Shown here: in pieces, positions 19,951 to 33,078 of the stretch
Position numbering within the stretch: position 1 is the first letter of the stretch
Layout of the letters: each line of letters starts with the position of its first letter
Assembly: GCF_963583255.1 (NCBI RefSeq)
Contig: NC_084816.1
Span: 16,975,100 to 17,039,099 of the forward strand
Direction of reading: 5' to 3'
DNA: 64,000 nucleotides
DNA from: Pyrus communis
Lineage: Eukaryota > Streptophyta > Magnoliopsida > Rosales > Rosaceae
Notes under the pieces: generated by a model
What the model saw: the letters and a program-made list of their open reading frames with translations, nothing else
The model's database searches: none
What the model was told of the DNA's origin: nothing
Translations under genes and position numbers: made by a program

Positions 19951-21324
19951 AATGGTGGAAAGAATGCGTAACTTTTGATTTTCTCAGAAAATGAACCTTA
20001 GATGTTGTTGAACTTCGATGCAAGGAGTACTACACTTATAATGGATGTGGCAAAGGTGGGAGTCATTCGTATCATGAGAAACGCATTTTCCTTTAAAACA
20101 ACTTTAGCAACGTATTTATTGGTGTGAGGTATAAAGTACAAGAGTTTCTAAATTTTGTATTTATTTGGTATGATAAATGCAACTTACAAGTTCCCGTAAA
20201 TTATTTAAATATTAACAGTCACATAGCTATTTATTATTTGGCACAAGTTTTACTTATTTGCAATTTAACTAGTTGACTAGTTTATTACAATAGAATTGCG
20301 AAAACTGTGAACTGAACTTAAGCGCTTGTCGTGTTAGTGACTATCATTGCGAGTAAAAGATACGAGAAGCCGGAAAAAGAAAATGATTGGCCTTAATAGT
20401 TCTGCTGTAAATAGACAAAAGCATTTCTCAAGCATTATTATTCCTACTATAGCAAAATGAAAATGTGATCTATGAGAATATAATTTTTAAGAAGCGAAGG
20501 ATCATTGAAGTAGAATAGATTAAGAAAATGAACCCCCCTTTCTTGGTAAACTCATTTTAGCACAAATATAATATCGCACCCTAGGGCATGTGGCACAATA
20601 CTCGTGTCCCACACGCTTGAATGTAACATTAACGAGTTCCAGTTGTGTCCATGATAAATGTCGAATTGTTCAACAGATATATTAGTTTTGGTTTTTCAGA
20701 CAAAAAAAAAAAGATTAAAAACAAAAAAAAGATGTGGAGGTGTGTAGAATGTACACTTTTACAAACTGTGGTATGTGCATAACAACTTGAATCAAAATTT
20801 TAAAAAGAGTCAATCAAGAGTCTTTCATTATTTCAGCTACGTTTTTTGAGAATGTTGAGCAATTTGACATTCCGAAGTCTCCACCTTCCTCAACTTAGAT
20901 CCGGAAACAATAAAGAAGGCACGTATGAATGTTACAAGGAAGATTGCGATCATACGAGTAGCCGTATACTCGACAACCGTTTCCCACAAGCCTGAATTTG
21001 GTCGAGCAATATAATTTTCTTAAAGATAAGCATGGCATATCAATATGCGATGTAGCGGCAATAGTGGAACGTAATGTACTTGTAAACACCGAACAAATAT
21101 AAAACTAATCCATATTACTTACGATATTTCATGAAGTGTTCTGAATTAGCGTCGTTGTTGTTTTATTGCTATTGTTCATTCCTCAATCATGAAGAAAATG
21201 GTTTACAACTCAAAGCAAAAAAGCGAAGTCGTAAAAAGGTCTCAAATCAAATATATCAAAATTTTATTCTAACTCATGAAACATCCCACAAATTTATTAG
21301 CCCTAGAGAAGTTCAATTCCCTGT

Positions 21325-21675
21325 TTAAGATAGAGAAGAAGGAGGTGGGACGGAATTTACAATTACACAATGATTAAATACTCGGTCAGCCCTGGCTTGA
21401 ATGGTGGTTCTGTTCCCGGTGTGTTCATAAGTAAAAGTGTTGTTCACAAAAACATTATGGCACGGTCTTCCCAACGCCACAAGAGCCCGGCAACTACCGT
21501 CACCAATTATCTTCCCTTTGAAAATATAGTTGTACACGTCGAATGCATACTTTATGCTGAAATGTTTTTTGCACTCAACCACGGCAGGTGAGTCATCCAA
21601 ATGCGCCCACGTTGGAAGTGTACCACTCACCACAAGCAAAATGATTACAAATGGAAACATGTTTACTCCTGCCAT
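21325..21675 (-). CDS. Array copy 5: ECA1-like secreted protein
   Basis: I9F and V11I in the hydrophobic core of the signal peptide, conservative for secretion; K56I in the variable KGKxIG segment. Frame, Cys and sequons intact. No unique counterpart in block B recognised. Confidence 0.71.
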   Translation of the reverse strand: MAGVNMFPFVIILLVVSGTLPTWAHLDDSPAVVECKKHFSIKYAFDVYNYIFKGKIIGDGSCRALVALGRPCHNVFVNNTFTYEHTGNRTTIQARADRVFNHCVIVNSVPPPSSLS

Positions 21676-23047
21676 AATGGTGGAAAGAATGAGTAACTTT
21701 TGATTTTCTCAGAAAATGAACCTTAGATGTTGTTGAACTTTGACGCAAGGAGTACTACACTTATAATGGATGAGGCATAGGTGGGAGTCATTCGTATCAT
21801 GAGAAACGCATTTTCCTTTGAAACTACTTTAGCAACTTATTTATTGGTGTTAGGTATAAATTACAAGAGTTTCTAAATTTGATATTTATTTGGTATGATA
21901 AATGCAACTTACAAGTTCCCATAAATTATTTAAATATTAACAGTCACATAGCTATTTATTATTTGGCACAAGTTTTACATATTTGCAATTTAACTAGTTG
22001 ACTAGTTTATTACAATAGAGTTGCGAAAACTGTGAACTGAACTTGCGCGCTTCTCGTGCTAGTGACTATCATTGCGTGTAAAAGATACGACAAGCAAGAC
22101 AAAGAACGTGACTAGCCTTAATGGTTCTGCTGTAAATAGACAAAAGCATTTCTCGAGCATTATTATTCCTACTATAGCAAAAGGAAAATGTGATCTACGA
22201 GAATAAATTTGTTAAGAAGCGAAGGATCATTGAAGTACAATAGATTAACAAAATGAACCCCCCTTTTTTGGTAAACTCATTTTAGCACAAATATAATATC
22301 GCACCCTAGCGCATATGGCACAATACTCGCGTCCCACACGCTTGAATGTAACATTAACGAGTTGTTGTTGTGTCCATGATAAATGTCGAATGGTTCAACA
22401 AATATTTTAGTTTTGGTTATTTAGACAAAAAAAAAGATTAAAAACAAAAAAAAGATGCGGAGGCGTGTAGAAAGAACACTTTTACAAACTGTGGTATGTG
22501 CATAACAACTTTGATCAAAATTTTAGGAAGAGGCAATCAGGAATCTTTCATTATTTCAGCACCGTTTTTTAAGAATGTTGAGCAATACGACATTGCGAAG
22601 TTTCCACCTTTCTCAACTTAGATCCGGAAACAATGAAGAAGGCACGTATGAATGTTACAAGGAAGATTGCGATCAAACGAGTAGCCGTATACTCGACAAC
22701 CGTTTCCCACAAGCATGAATTTGTTCGAGCAATAAAATTTTCTTAAAGATAAGCATGACATATCAATATGCGATGTAGCGGCAATAGCGGAACGTAATGT
22801 ACATGTAAACACCGAACAAATATAAAACTAATCCATATTACTTACGATATTTCATGAAGTTTTCTGAATTAGCGTCGTAGTTGTTTTATTGTTATTGTTC
22901 ATTCCTCAATCATGAAGAAAATGGTTTACAATTCAAAGCAACCAAGCGAAGTCGTAAAAAGGTCTCAAATCAAATATATCAAAATTTTATTCTAACTCAT
23001 GAAACATCCCACAAATTTATTAGCCCTAGAGAAGTTCAATTCCCTGT

Positions 23048-23398
23048 TTAAGATAGAGAAGAAGGAGGTGGGACGGCATTTACAATTACACAATGATTAA
23101 ATACTCGGTCAGCCCTGGCTTGAATGGTGGTTCTGTTCCCGGTGTGTTCATAAGTAAAAGTGTTGTTCACAAAAACATTATGGCACGGTCTTCCCAACGC
23201 CACAAGAGCCCGGCAACTACCGTCACCAATTATCTTCCCTTTGAAAATATAGTTGTACACGTCGAATGCATACTTTATGTTGAAATGTTTTTTGCACTCG
23301 ACCACGGCACGTGAGTCATCCAAATGCGCCCACGTTGGAAGTGTACCACTCACCACAAGCAAAATGACGACAATTGGAAACATGTTTACTCCTGCCAT
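23048..23398 (-). CDS. Array copy 6: ECA1-like secreted protein
   Basis: P30R, S40N, K56I and S108A. It shares R30, N40 and A108 only with copy 7, and both have CTTATAATGCATGAGGCATAGG upstream variants, so copies 6 and 7 are a recent local duplication absent from block B. The spacer upstream of its promoter (about 23,881) lacks 12 bp (ATTATTCCTACT) present in its twin. Confidence 0.71.
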   Translation of the reverse strand: MAGVNMFPIVVILLVVSGTLPTWAHLDDSRAVVECKKHFNIKYAFDVYNYIFKGKIIGDGSCRALVALGRPCHNVFVNNTFTYEHTGNRTTIQARADRVFNHCVIVNAVPPPSSLS

Positions 23399-24758
23399 AA
23401 TGGTGGAAAGAATGCGTAACTTTTGATTTTCTCAGAAAATGAACCTTAGATGTTGTTGAACTTTGACGCAAGGAGTACTACACTTATAATGCATGAGGCA
23501 TAGGTGGGAGTCATTCGTATCATGAGAAACGCATTTTCCATTAAAACTACTTTAGCAACTTATTTATTGGTGTGAGGTATAATGTACAAGAGTTTCTAAA
23601 TTTGGTATTTATTTGGTATGATAAATGCGACTTACAAGTTCCCATAAATTATTTAAATATTAACAGTCACATAGCTATTTATTATTTGGCACAAGTTTTA
23701 CATATTTGCAATTTAACTAGTTGACTAGTTTATTACAATAGAGTTGCGAAAACTGTGAACTGAACTTGCGCGCTTCTCGTGCTAGTGACTATCATTGCGT
23801 GTATAAGATACGACAAGCAGGACAAATTACGTGACTAGGCTTAATGGTCTGCTGTAAATAGACAAAAGCATTTCTCGAGCATTATAGCAAAAGGAAAATG
23901 TGATCTACGAGAATAAATTTGTTCAGAAGCGAAGGATCATTGAAGTACAATAGATTAACAAAATGAACCCCCCTTTTTTGGTAAACTCATTTTAGCACAA
24001 ATATAATATCGCACCCTAGCGCATATGGCACAATACTCGCGTCCCACACGCTTGAATGTAACTTTAACAAGTTGCTGTTGTGTCCATGATAAATGTCGAA
24101 TGGTTCAACAAATATTTTAGTTTTGGTTATTCAGACAAAAAAAAAAGATTAAAAACAAAAAAAAGATGCGGAGGCGTGTAGAATGAACACTTTTACAAAC
24201 TGTGGTATGTGCATAACAACTTTGATCAAAATTTTAGGAAGAGGCAATCAGGAGTCTTTCATTATTTCAGCACCGTTTTTTAAGAATGTTGAGCAATACG
24301 ACATTGCGAAGTTTCCACCTTTCTCAACTTAGATCCGGAAACAATAAAGAAGGCACGTATGAATGTTACAAGGAAGATTGCGATCAAACGAGTAGCCGTA
24401 TACTCGACAACCGTTTCCCACAAGCCTGAATTTGGTCGAGCAATATAATTTTCTTAAAGATAAGCATGACATATCAATATGCAATGTAGCGGCAATAGCG
24501 GAACGTAATGTACATGTAAACACCGAACAAATATAAAACTAATCCATATTACTTACGATATTTCATGAAGTTTTCTGAATTAGCGTCGTAGTTGTTTTAT
24601 TGTTATTGTTCATTCCTCAATCATGAAGAAAATGGTTTACAATTCAAAGCAACCAAGCGAAGTCGTAAAAAGGTCTCAAATCAAATATATCAAAATTTTA
24701 TTCTAACTCATGAAACATCCCACAAATTTATTAGCCCTAGAGAAGTTCAATTCCCTGT

Positions 24759-25109
24759 TTAAGATAGAGAAGAAGGAGGTGGGACGGCATTTACAATTAC
24801 ACAATGATTAAATACTCGGTCAGCCCTGGCTTGAATGGTGGTTCTGTTCCCGGTGTGTTCATAAGTAAAAGTGTTGTTCACAAAAACATTATGGCACGGT
24901 CTTCCCAACGCCACAAGAGCCCGGCAACTACCGTCACCAATTATCTTCCCTTTGAAAATATAGTTGTACACGTCGAATGCATACTTTAGGTTGAAATGTT
25001 TTTTGCACTCGACCACGGCACGTGAGTCATCCAAATGCGCCCACGTTGGAAGTGTACCACTCACCACAAGCAAAATGACGACAATTGGAAACATGTTTAC
25101 TCCTGCCAT
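24759..25109 (-). CDS. Array copy 7: ECA1-like secreted protein
   Basis: As copy 6 plus I41L. The R30/N40/L41 changes flank the first Cys (C35), where most other copies are invariant, so this pair is the most distinct mature protein among the homogenised core copies. Confidence 0.71.
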   Translation of the reverse strand: MAGVNMFPIVVILLVVSGTLPTWAHLDDSRAVVECKKHFNLKYAFDVYNYIFKGKIIGDGSCRALVALGRPCHNVFVNNTFTYEHTGNRTTIQARADRVFNHCVIVNAVPPPSSLS

Positions 25110-26481
25110 AATGGTGGAAAGAATGCGTAACTTTTGATTTGCTCAGAAAATGAACCTTAGATGTTCTTGAACTTTGACGCAAGGAGTACTACACTTATAA
25201 TGCATGAGGCATAGGTGGGAGTCATTCGTATCATGAGAAACACATTTTCCATTAAAACTACTTTAGCAACTTATTTATTGGTGTGAGGTATAATGTACAA
25301 GAGTTTCTAAATTTGGTATTTATTTGGTATGATAAATGCGACTTACAAGTTCCCATAAATTATTTAAATATTAACAGTCACATAGCTATTTATTATTTGG
25401 CACAAGTTTTACATATTTGCAATTTAACTAGTTGACTAGTTTATTACAATAGAGTTGCGAAAACTGTGAACTGAACTTGCGCGCTTCTCGTGCTAGTGAC
25501 TATCATTGCGTGTATAAGATACGACAAGCAGGACAAATTACGTGACTAGGCTTAATGGTCTGCTGTAAATAGACAAAAGCATTTCTCGAGCATTATTATT
25601 CCTACTATAGCAAAAGGAAAATGTGATCTACGAGAATAAATTTGTTAAGAAGCGAAGGATCATTGAAGTACAGTAGATTAACAAAATGAACCCCCCTTTT
25701 TTGGTAAACTCATTTTAGCACAAATATAATATCGCACCCTAGCGCATATGGCACAATACTCGCGTCCCACACGCTTGAATGTAACTTTAACAAGTTGCTG
25801 TTGTGTCCATGATAAATGTCGAATGGTTCAACAAATATTTTAGTTTTGGTTATTCAGACAAAAAAAAAAGATTAAAAACAAAAAAAAGATGCGGAGGCGT
25901 GTAGAATGAACACTTTTACAAACTGTGGTATGTGCATAACAACTTTGATCAAAATTTTAGGAAGAGGCAATCAGGAGTCTTTCATTATTTCAGCACCGTT
26001 TTTTAAGAATGTTGAGCAATACGACATTGCGAAGTTTCCACCTTTCTCAACTTAGATCCGGAAACAATAAAGAAGGCACGTATGAATGTTACAAGGAAGA
26101 TTGCGATCAAACGAGTAGCCGTATACTCGACAACCGTTTCCCACAAGCATGAATTTGGTCGAGCAACATAATTTTCTTAAAGATAAGCATGACATATCAA
26201 TATGCGATGTAGCGGCAATAGCGGAACGTAATGTACTTGTAAACACAGAACAAATATAAAACTAATTCATATTACTTACGAGATTTCATGAAGTTTTCTG
26301 AATTAGCGTCGTACTTGTTTTATTGCTATTGTTCATTCCTCAATCACGAAGAAAATGGTTTACAACTCAAAGCAACAAAGCGAAGTCGTAAAAAGGTCTC
26401 AAATCAAATATATCAAAATTTTATTCTAACTCATGAAACATCCCACAAATTTATTTGCCCTAGAGAAGTTCAATTCCCTGT

Positions 26482-26832
26482 TTAAGATAGAGAAGAATGA
26501 GGTGGGACAAAATTTACAATTACACAATGATTAAATACTCGGTCAGCCCTGGCTTGAATGGTGGTTCTGTTCCCGGTGTGTTCATAAGTAAAAGTGTTGT
26601 TCACAAAAACATTATGGCACGATCTTCCCAACGCCACAAGAGCCCGACAACTACCGTCACCAATTATCTTCCCTTTGAAAATATAGTTGTACACGTCGAA
26701 TGCATACTTTATGCTGAAATGTTTTTTGCACTCAACCACGGCAGGTGAGTCATCCAAATGCGCCCACGTTGGAAGTGTACCACTCACCACAAGCAAAATG
26801 ACCACAATTGGAAACATGTTTACTCCTGCCAT
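26482..26832 (-). CDS. Array copy 8: ECA1-like secreted protein
   Basis: K56I, P71S next to the third Cys, and S108F and P112H in the proline-rich tail. The TATA position reads TTGTAA on the + strand, so promoter strength may be reduced. Counterpart in block B: copy 20, from shared TTATTTGCCC and TTACGAGATTTCATG variants. The spacer beyond its promoter lost about 44 bp between AAAC direct repeats near 27,603. Confidence 0.7.
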   Translation of the reverse strand: MAGVNMFPIVVILLVVSGTLPTWAHLDDSPAVVECKKHFSIKYAFDVYNYIFKGKIIGDGSCRALVALGRSCHNVFVNNTFTYEHTGNRTTIQARADRVFNHCVIVNFVPPHSSLS

Positions 26833-28162
26833 AATGGTGGAAAGAATGCGTAACTTTTGATTTTCTCAGAAAATGAACCTTAGATGTTGTTGAACTTTGA
26901 TGCAAGGAGTACTACACTTGTAATGGATGAGGCAAAGGTGGGAGTCATTCGTATCATGAGAAACGCATTTTCCTTTAAAACTACTTTAGCAACGTATTTA
27001 TTGGTGTGAGGTATCAAGTACAAGAGTTTCTAAATTTGGTATTTATTGGGTACGTTAAACACAACTTACAAGTTCCCATAAATTATTTAAATATCAACAG
27101 TCACATAGCTATTTATTATTTGGCAAAAGTTTTACTTATTTGCAATTAAATTGATTGACTAGTTTATTACAATAGAATTGCGAAAACTGTGAACTGAAAT
27201 TAAGCGCTTGTCGTGTTAGTGACTATCATTGCGAGTAAAAGATACGACAAGCCGGAAAAAGAAAATGATTGGCCTTAATAGTTCTGCTGTAAATAGACAA
27301 AAGCATTTCTCAAGCATTATTATTCCTACTATAGCAAAATGAAAATGTGATCTATGAGAATATAATTTTTAAGAAGTGAAGGATCATTGAAGTACAATAG
27401 ATTAAGAAAATTAACCCCCCTTTGTTGGTAAACTCATTTTAGCACAAATATAATATCGCACCCTAGGGCATGTGGCACAATACTCATGTCCCACACACTT
27501 GAATGTAACATTAACGAGGTCCAGCTGTGTCCATGATAAATGTCGAATTGTTCAACAAATATATTAGTTTTGGTTTTTCAGACAAAAAAAAAAGGATTAA
27601 AAACTGTGGTATGTGCATAACAACTTGAATCAAAATTTTAAAAAGAGTCGATCAAGAGTCTTTCATTATTTCAGCACCGTTTTTTGAGAATGTCGAGCAA
27701 TACGACATTGCGAAGTTTCCACCTTTCTCAACTTAGATCCGGAAACAATAAAGAAGGCACGTATGAATGTTACAAGGAAGATTGCGATCATACGAGTAGC
27801 CGTATACTCGACAACCGTTTCCCACAACCCTGAATTTGGTCTAGCAATATAATTTTCTTAAAGATAAGCATGACGTATCAATATGCGATGTAGCGGCAAT
27901 AGCGGCACGTAATGTACTTGTAAACACCGAACAAATATAAAACTAATCCATATTACATACGATATTTCATGAAGTTTTCTGAATTAGAGTGGTAGTTGTT
28001 TTATTGCTATTGTTCATTCCTCAATCTTGAAGAAAATGGTTTACAACTCAAAGCAACAAAGCGAAGTCGTAATAAGGCATCAAATCAAATACATCAAAAT
28101 TTTATTCTAACGCATGAAACATCCCGCAAATTTAATAGCCCTAGAGAAGTTCAATTCTCTAT

Positions 28163-28510
28163 TTAAGATAGAGAAGAAGGAGGTGGGACGGAATTTACAA
28201 TTACACAATGATTAAATACTCGGTCAGCCCTAGCTTCAGTGGCGGTTCTGTTCCCGGTGTGTTCATAAGTAAAAGTGTTCACAAAAACGTTATGGCACGG
28301 TCTTCCCAACGCCCCAAGAGCCCGGCAACTACCATCACCAAATTTCTTCCCTTTGAAAATATAGTTGTACACGTCGAATGCATACTTTATGATGAAATGT
28401 TTTTTGCACTCAACCACGGCAGGTAAGTCATCCAAATGCGCCCACGTTGGAAGTGTGCAACTCGCCAAAAGAAAAATGACCACAATTGGAAACATGTTTA
28501 CTCCTTCCAT
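28163..28510 (-). CDS. Array copy 9: divergent ECA1-like ORF, promoter deleted
   Basis: 115 residues: one Asn codon of the NNT sequon is missing, so N78 glycosylation is lost. Other changes include A2E, L13F, V15L, V16A, G18C, S29L, S40I, I57F, V66G, T91A, I92T and Q93E. The four mature Cys remain. About 65-80 bp upstream of the ATG the sequence jumps (near 28,580-28,592) to the spacer at ATAGTCACATAGC. This removes the TATA box and conserved box, roughly 340 bp. Probably not transcribed from its own promoter. Counterpart: copy 23. Confidence 0.66.
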   Translation of the reverse strand: MEGVNMFPIVVIFLLASCTLPTWAHLDDLPAVVECKKHFIIKYAFDVYNYIFKGKKFGDGSCRALGALGRPCHNVFVNTFTYEHTGNRTATEARADRVFNHCVIVNSVPPPSSLS

Positions 28511-29425
28511 AATGGTGGAAAGAATGCGTAACTTTTGATTTTCTCAGAAAATGAACCTTAGATGTTTTTGAACTTTGAAGCAACTCGCCAATAGTCACAT
28601 AGCTATTGATTATTTGGCACAAGTTTTAATTATTTGCAATTTAATTGATTGACTAGTTTATTACGATAGAGTTGCGAAACCTGTGAACTGAACTTGCGCG
28701 CTTGTCGAGTTAATGACTATCATTGCGTGTAAAAGATACGAAAAGCAAGAAAAAGAACGTGACTAGCCTAAATTGTTCTGCTGTAAATAGGCAAAAGCAT
28801 TTCTCGAGCATTATTATTCCTACTATAGCAAAATGAAAATGTGATATATTAGAATAAGTTTGTTAAGAAGCGAAGGATCATTGAAGTACAAGAGATTAAG
28901 AAAATGAACCCCCCTTTCTTGGTAAACTCATTTTAGCACAAATATAATATCGCACCCTAGGGCATATGGCACAATACTCGTGTCCCACACGCTTGAATGT
29001 AACATTAACAAGTTGCAGTTGTGTCCATGATAAATATGGAATTGTTCAACAAATATTTTAGTTTTGGTTATTCCGACAAAAAAAAAAAGATGCGGAGGTG
29101 TGTTGAATGAACACTTTTACAAACTGTGGTATGTGCATAACAACTTGAATCAAAATTTTAAAAAGTGTCAATCAAGAGTCTTTCATTATTTCAGCATCGT
29201 TTTTTGAGAATGTTGAGCAATATGATATTGCAACAGTTTCCCACAAGCCTGAATTTGGTCGAGCAATATAATTTGCTTACAGATAAGCATGACATATCAA
29301 TATGCGATGTAGCGGCAATAGCGGCACGTAATGTACTTGTGAACACCGAACAAATATAAAACTAATCCATATTACTTACGATATTTCATGAAGTTTTTTG
29401 AATTAGCGTGGTAGCTGTTTTATTG

Positions 29426-29683
29426 CTAGTATTCATAGGTAAAAGTGTTGTTCACAAAAACATTATGGCACGATCTTCCCAACGCCACAAGAGCCCGGTA
29501 ACTACCGTCACCAATTTTCTTCCCTTTGAAAATATAGTTGTACACGTCGAATGCATACTTTATGCTGAAATATTTTTTGCACTCAACCACGGCAGGTGAG
29601 TCATCCAAATGCTCCCACGTTGGAAGTGTACAACTAACCAAAAGCAAAATGACCACAATTGGAAACATGTTTACTTCTTCCAT
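29426..29683 (-). pseudogene. Array copy 10: 3'-truncated ECA1-like gene
   Basis: Ends after NNTFTYEY because a deletion joins codon ~85 to the downstream spacer (TTGCTAG at 29,423-29,429). The last Cys and tail are lost, and the second mature Cys is Tyr (C62Y). Only C35 and C72 remain, so a stable fold is unlikely. The TATA box is intact, so it might still be transcribed. Counterpart: copy 24. Confidence 0.85.
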
Positions 29684-30419
29684 AATGGTGGAAAGAATGC
29701 GTAATTTTTTATTTTCTCAGAAAATGAACCTTAGATGTTGTTGAACTTTGACGCAAGGAGTACTACACTTATAATGGATGAGGCAAAGGTGGGAGTCATT
29801 CGTAAGATGAGAAACGCATTTTCCTTTAAAACTACTTTAGCAACGTATTTATTGGTGTGAGGTATCAAGTACAAGAGTTTCTAAATTTGGTATTTATTTG
29901 GTACGATAAACACAACTTACAAGTTCCCATAAATTATTTAAATATCAACAGTCACATAGCTATTTATTATTTGGCACAAGTTTTACTTATTTGCAATTTA
30001 ATTGATTGACTAGTTTATTACAATAGAGTTGCGAAAACTGTGAATTGAACTTGCGCGCTTGTCGTGTTAATGACTATCATGGCGTGTAAAAGATACGAAA
30101 AGCAGGAAAGAGAACGTGACTGGCCTTAATTGTTCTGCTGTAAATAGGCAAAAGCATTTCTCGAGCATTATTATTCCTACTATAGCAAAATGAAATTGTG
30201 ATTTACGAGAATAAATTTGTTAAGAAGCGAAGGATCATTGAAGTACAATAGATTAAGAAATTGAACCCACCTTTCTTGGTAAACTCATTTTAGCACAAAT
30301 ATAATATCGCACCCTAGGGCATATGACACAATACTCGTGTCCCACACGCTTAAATGTAACATTAACGAGTTGCAGTTGTGTCCATGATAAAGGTTGAATT
30401 GTTCAACAAATATTTTAGT

Positions 30420-31200
30420 TTTGGAGGTGTGTAGAATGTACACTTTTACAAACTGCGGTATGTGCATAACAACTTGAATCAAAATTTTAAAAAGAGTCAA
30501 TCAGGAGTCTTTCATTATTTCAACACCGTTTTTTAAGAATGTTGAGCAATACGACATTGCGAAGTTTCCACCTTTCTCAACTTAGATCCGGAAACAATAA
30601 AGAAGGCACGTATGAATGTTACAAGGAAGATTGCGATCATACGAGTAGCCGTATACTCGAGAACAGTTTTCCACAAGCCTGAATTTGGTCGAGCAATATA
30701 ATTTTCTTAAAGATAAGCATGACATATCAATATGCGATGTAGCGGCAATAGCGGCGCATAATGTACTTGTAAACACCAAACAAGCTGCAGTTGTGTCCAT
30801 GATGAATGTCGAATTGTTCAACAAATATTTTAGATTTGGTTATTCGGACAAAAAAAAAGTTGCGGAGGTGTGTAGAATGAACACACTTTTACAAACTGTA
30901 GGATGTGCATAACAACTTGAATCAAAATTTTAAAAAGAGTCAATCAAGAGTCTTTCATAAACCTATTTCAGCATCGTTTTGTAAAAATGTTGAGCAATAC
31001 GATATTGCGAAGTTTCCACCTTTCTCAACTTAGATCCATAAACAATAAAACAATAAAGAAGGCACGTATGACTGTTACAAGGAAGAATGTCATCATACGA
31101 GTAGCCATATACTCGACAACAGTTTCGCAAAAGCCTGAATTTGGTCGAGCAATATAATGTTCTAAAAGATAAGCATGACATATCAATATGCGATGTAGCT
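30420..31200 (-). repeat. Two unit tails fused; gene deleted
   Basis: The unit tail with TTGAGCAATACGA and GCATGACATATCAATATGCG occurs at about 30,541-30,783 and again at about 30,990-31,230 with no gene between. At 30,783/30,784 the text passes from AACACCAAACAA directly to GCTGCAGTTGTGTCCATGAT, about 1.27 kb missing. A further 40 bp (the A-rich tract) is missing near 30,421. The same structure is at 55,480-56,250, so both deletions predate the block duplication. Confidence 0.8.
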
Positions 31201-31466
31201 ACAATAGCGGAACGTAATGTATGTAAACATCGAACAAATATAAAACTAATCTATATTGCTTACGATGTTTCCTGAAGTTTTCTGAATTAGCGTGGTAGTT
31301 GTTTTATTGCTATTGTTCATTCCTCAATCTTGAAGAAAATGGTTTACAACTCAAAGCAACAAAAGCGATGTCGCAATAAGGCATCAAATCAAATATATCA
31401 AAATTTTATTCTAACTCATAAAACATCCCACAAATTTATTAGCCCTAGGGAAGTTCAATTCTCTAT

Positions 31467-31817
31467 TTAAGATAGAGAAGAAGGAGGTGGGACGGAATTT
31501 ACAATTAGACAATGATTAAATACTTGGTAAGCCCTGGCTTGAATGGCGGTGCTGTTCCCGGTGTGTTCATAAGTAAAAGTGTTGTTCACGAAAACATTAT
31601 GGCACGGTCTTCCCAACGCCATAAGAGCCCGGCAACTACCGTCACCAATTTTCTTCCCTTTGAAAATATAGTTGTACACGTTGAATGCATACTTTGTGTT
31701 GAAATGTTTTTTGCACTCAACCACGGCAGGTGAGTCATCCAAATCCGCCAATGTTGGATGTGTGCAACTCGCCAAAAGCAAAATGACCACAATTGGAAAC
31801 ATGTTTTCTCCTGCCAT
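31467..31817 (-). CDS. Array copy 11: divergent ECA1-like secreted protein
   Basis: The most divergent full-length copy: V4E, L20H, W23L and H25D around the signal-peptide end, S40N, I41T, D46N, V66M, R89S (sequon kept as NST), T91A, D97Y, R98Q and V104L. All four mature Cys kept; G18C adds one in the signal peptide. The TATA region reads TTATGA on the + strand. Protein identical to copy 25. Confidence 0.7.
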   Translation of the reverse strand: MAGENMFPIVVILLLASCTHPTLADLDDSPAVVECKKHFNTKYAFNVYNYIFKGKKIGDGSCRALMALGRPCHNVFVNNTFTYEHTGNSTAIQARAYQVFNHCLIVNSVPPPSSLS

Positions 31818-33078
31818 AATGGTGGAAATAATGCGTAACTTTTGATTTTCTCAGAAAATGAACCTTAGATGTTGTTGAACTTTGACACAAGGAGTTCTAC
31901 ACTTATGATGGATGATGCAAAGGTGGGAGTCATTCGTAAGTTGAAAATCGCATTTTCCTTTAAAACTACTTTAGCAACGTATTTATTGGTGTGAGGTATC
32001 TAGTACAAGAGTTTTAAAATTTGGTATTTATATGGTACGATAAACACAACTTATAAGTTCCCATAAATTATTTAAATATCAACAGTCATATAGCTATTTA
32101 TTATTCCGCACAAGTTTTACTTATTTTCAATTTAATTTATTGACTAGTTTATTACAATAGAGTTGCGAAAACTGTGACATGAACTTGCGCGTTTGTCGTG
32201 TTAGTGACTATCATTGCGTGTAAAAGATACGACAAGCAGGAAAAAGAACGTTGTTCTGCTGTAAATAGATAAAAGCATTTCTCGAGCATTATTATTCCTA
32301 CTATAGCACAAATATAATATCGCACCCTAGTGAATATGGCACAATACTCGTGTCCCACATGCTTGAATGTAACATTAACGAGCTGCAGTTGTGTCCATGA
32401 TAAATGTCGAATTGTTCAACAAATATTTTAGTTTTGGTTATTTAGACAAAAAAAAAAATTTTAAAAAAAAAAAAAAAGATGCGGAGGTGTGTAGAATGAA
32501 CACACTTTTACAAACTGTAGTATGTGCATAACAACTTGAATCAAAATTTTAAAAAGAGTCAATCAAGAGTCTTTCATAAACCTATTTCAGCATCGTTTTG
32601 TAAGAATGTTGAGCAATACGATATTGCGAAGTTTCCACCTTTCTCAACTTAGATCCGGAACCAATAAAGAGGGCACGTATGAATGTTACAAGGAAGATTG
32701 CGATCATACGAGTAGCCGTATACTCGAGAACAGTTTTCCACAAGCCTGAATTTGGTCGAGCAATATAATTTTCTAAAAGATAAGCATGACATATCAATAT
32801 GCGATGTAGCTGCAAAAGCGGAACGTACTGTACATGTAAAGCCCGAACAAATATAAAACTAATCTATATTACTTACGATGTTTCCTGAAGTTTTCTGAGT
32901 TAGCGTGGTAGTTGTTTTATTGCTATTATTTAATCCTCAATCATGAAGAAAATGGTTTACAACTCAAAGCAACAAAGTGAAGTCGTAATAAGGCATCAAA
33001 TCAAATATATCAAAAGTTTATTCTAACTCATAAAACATCCCACAAATTTATTAGTCCTAGAGAAGTTCAATTCTCTCT

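Noticed and set aside
26288..26485. Plus-strand 65-codon ORF (MKFSELASYLFYC...) in the unit spacers
   Set aside because: Interrupted in other units (for example by stops near 44,461) and antisense to the 3' region of the gene; no recognised features.
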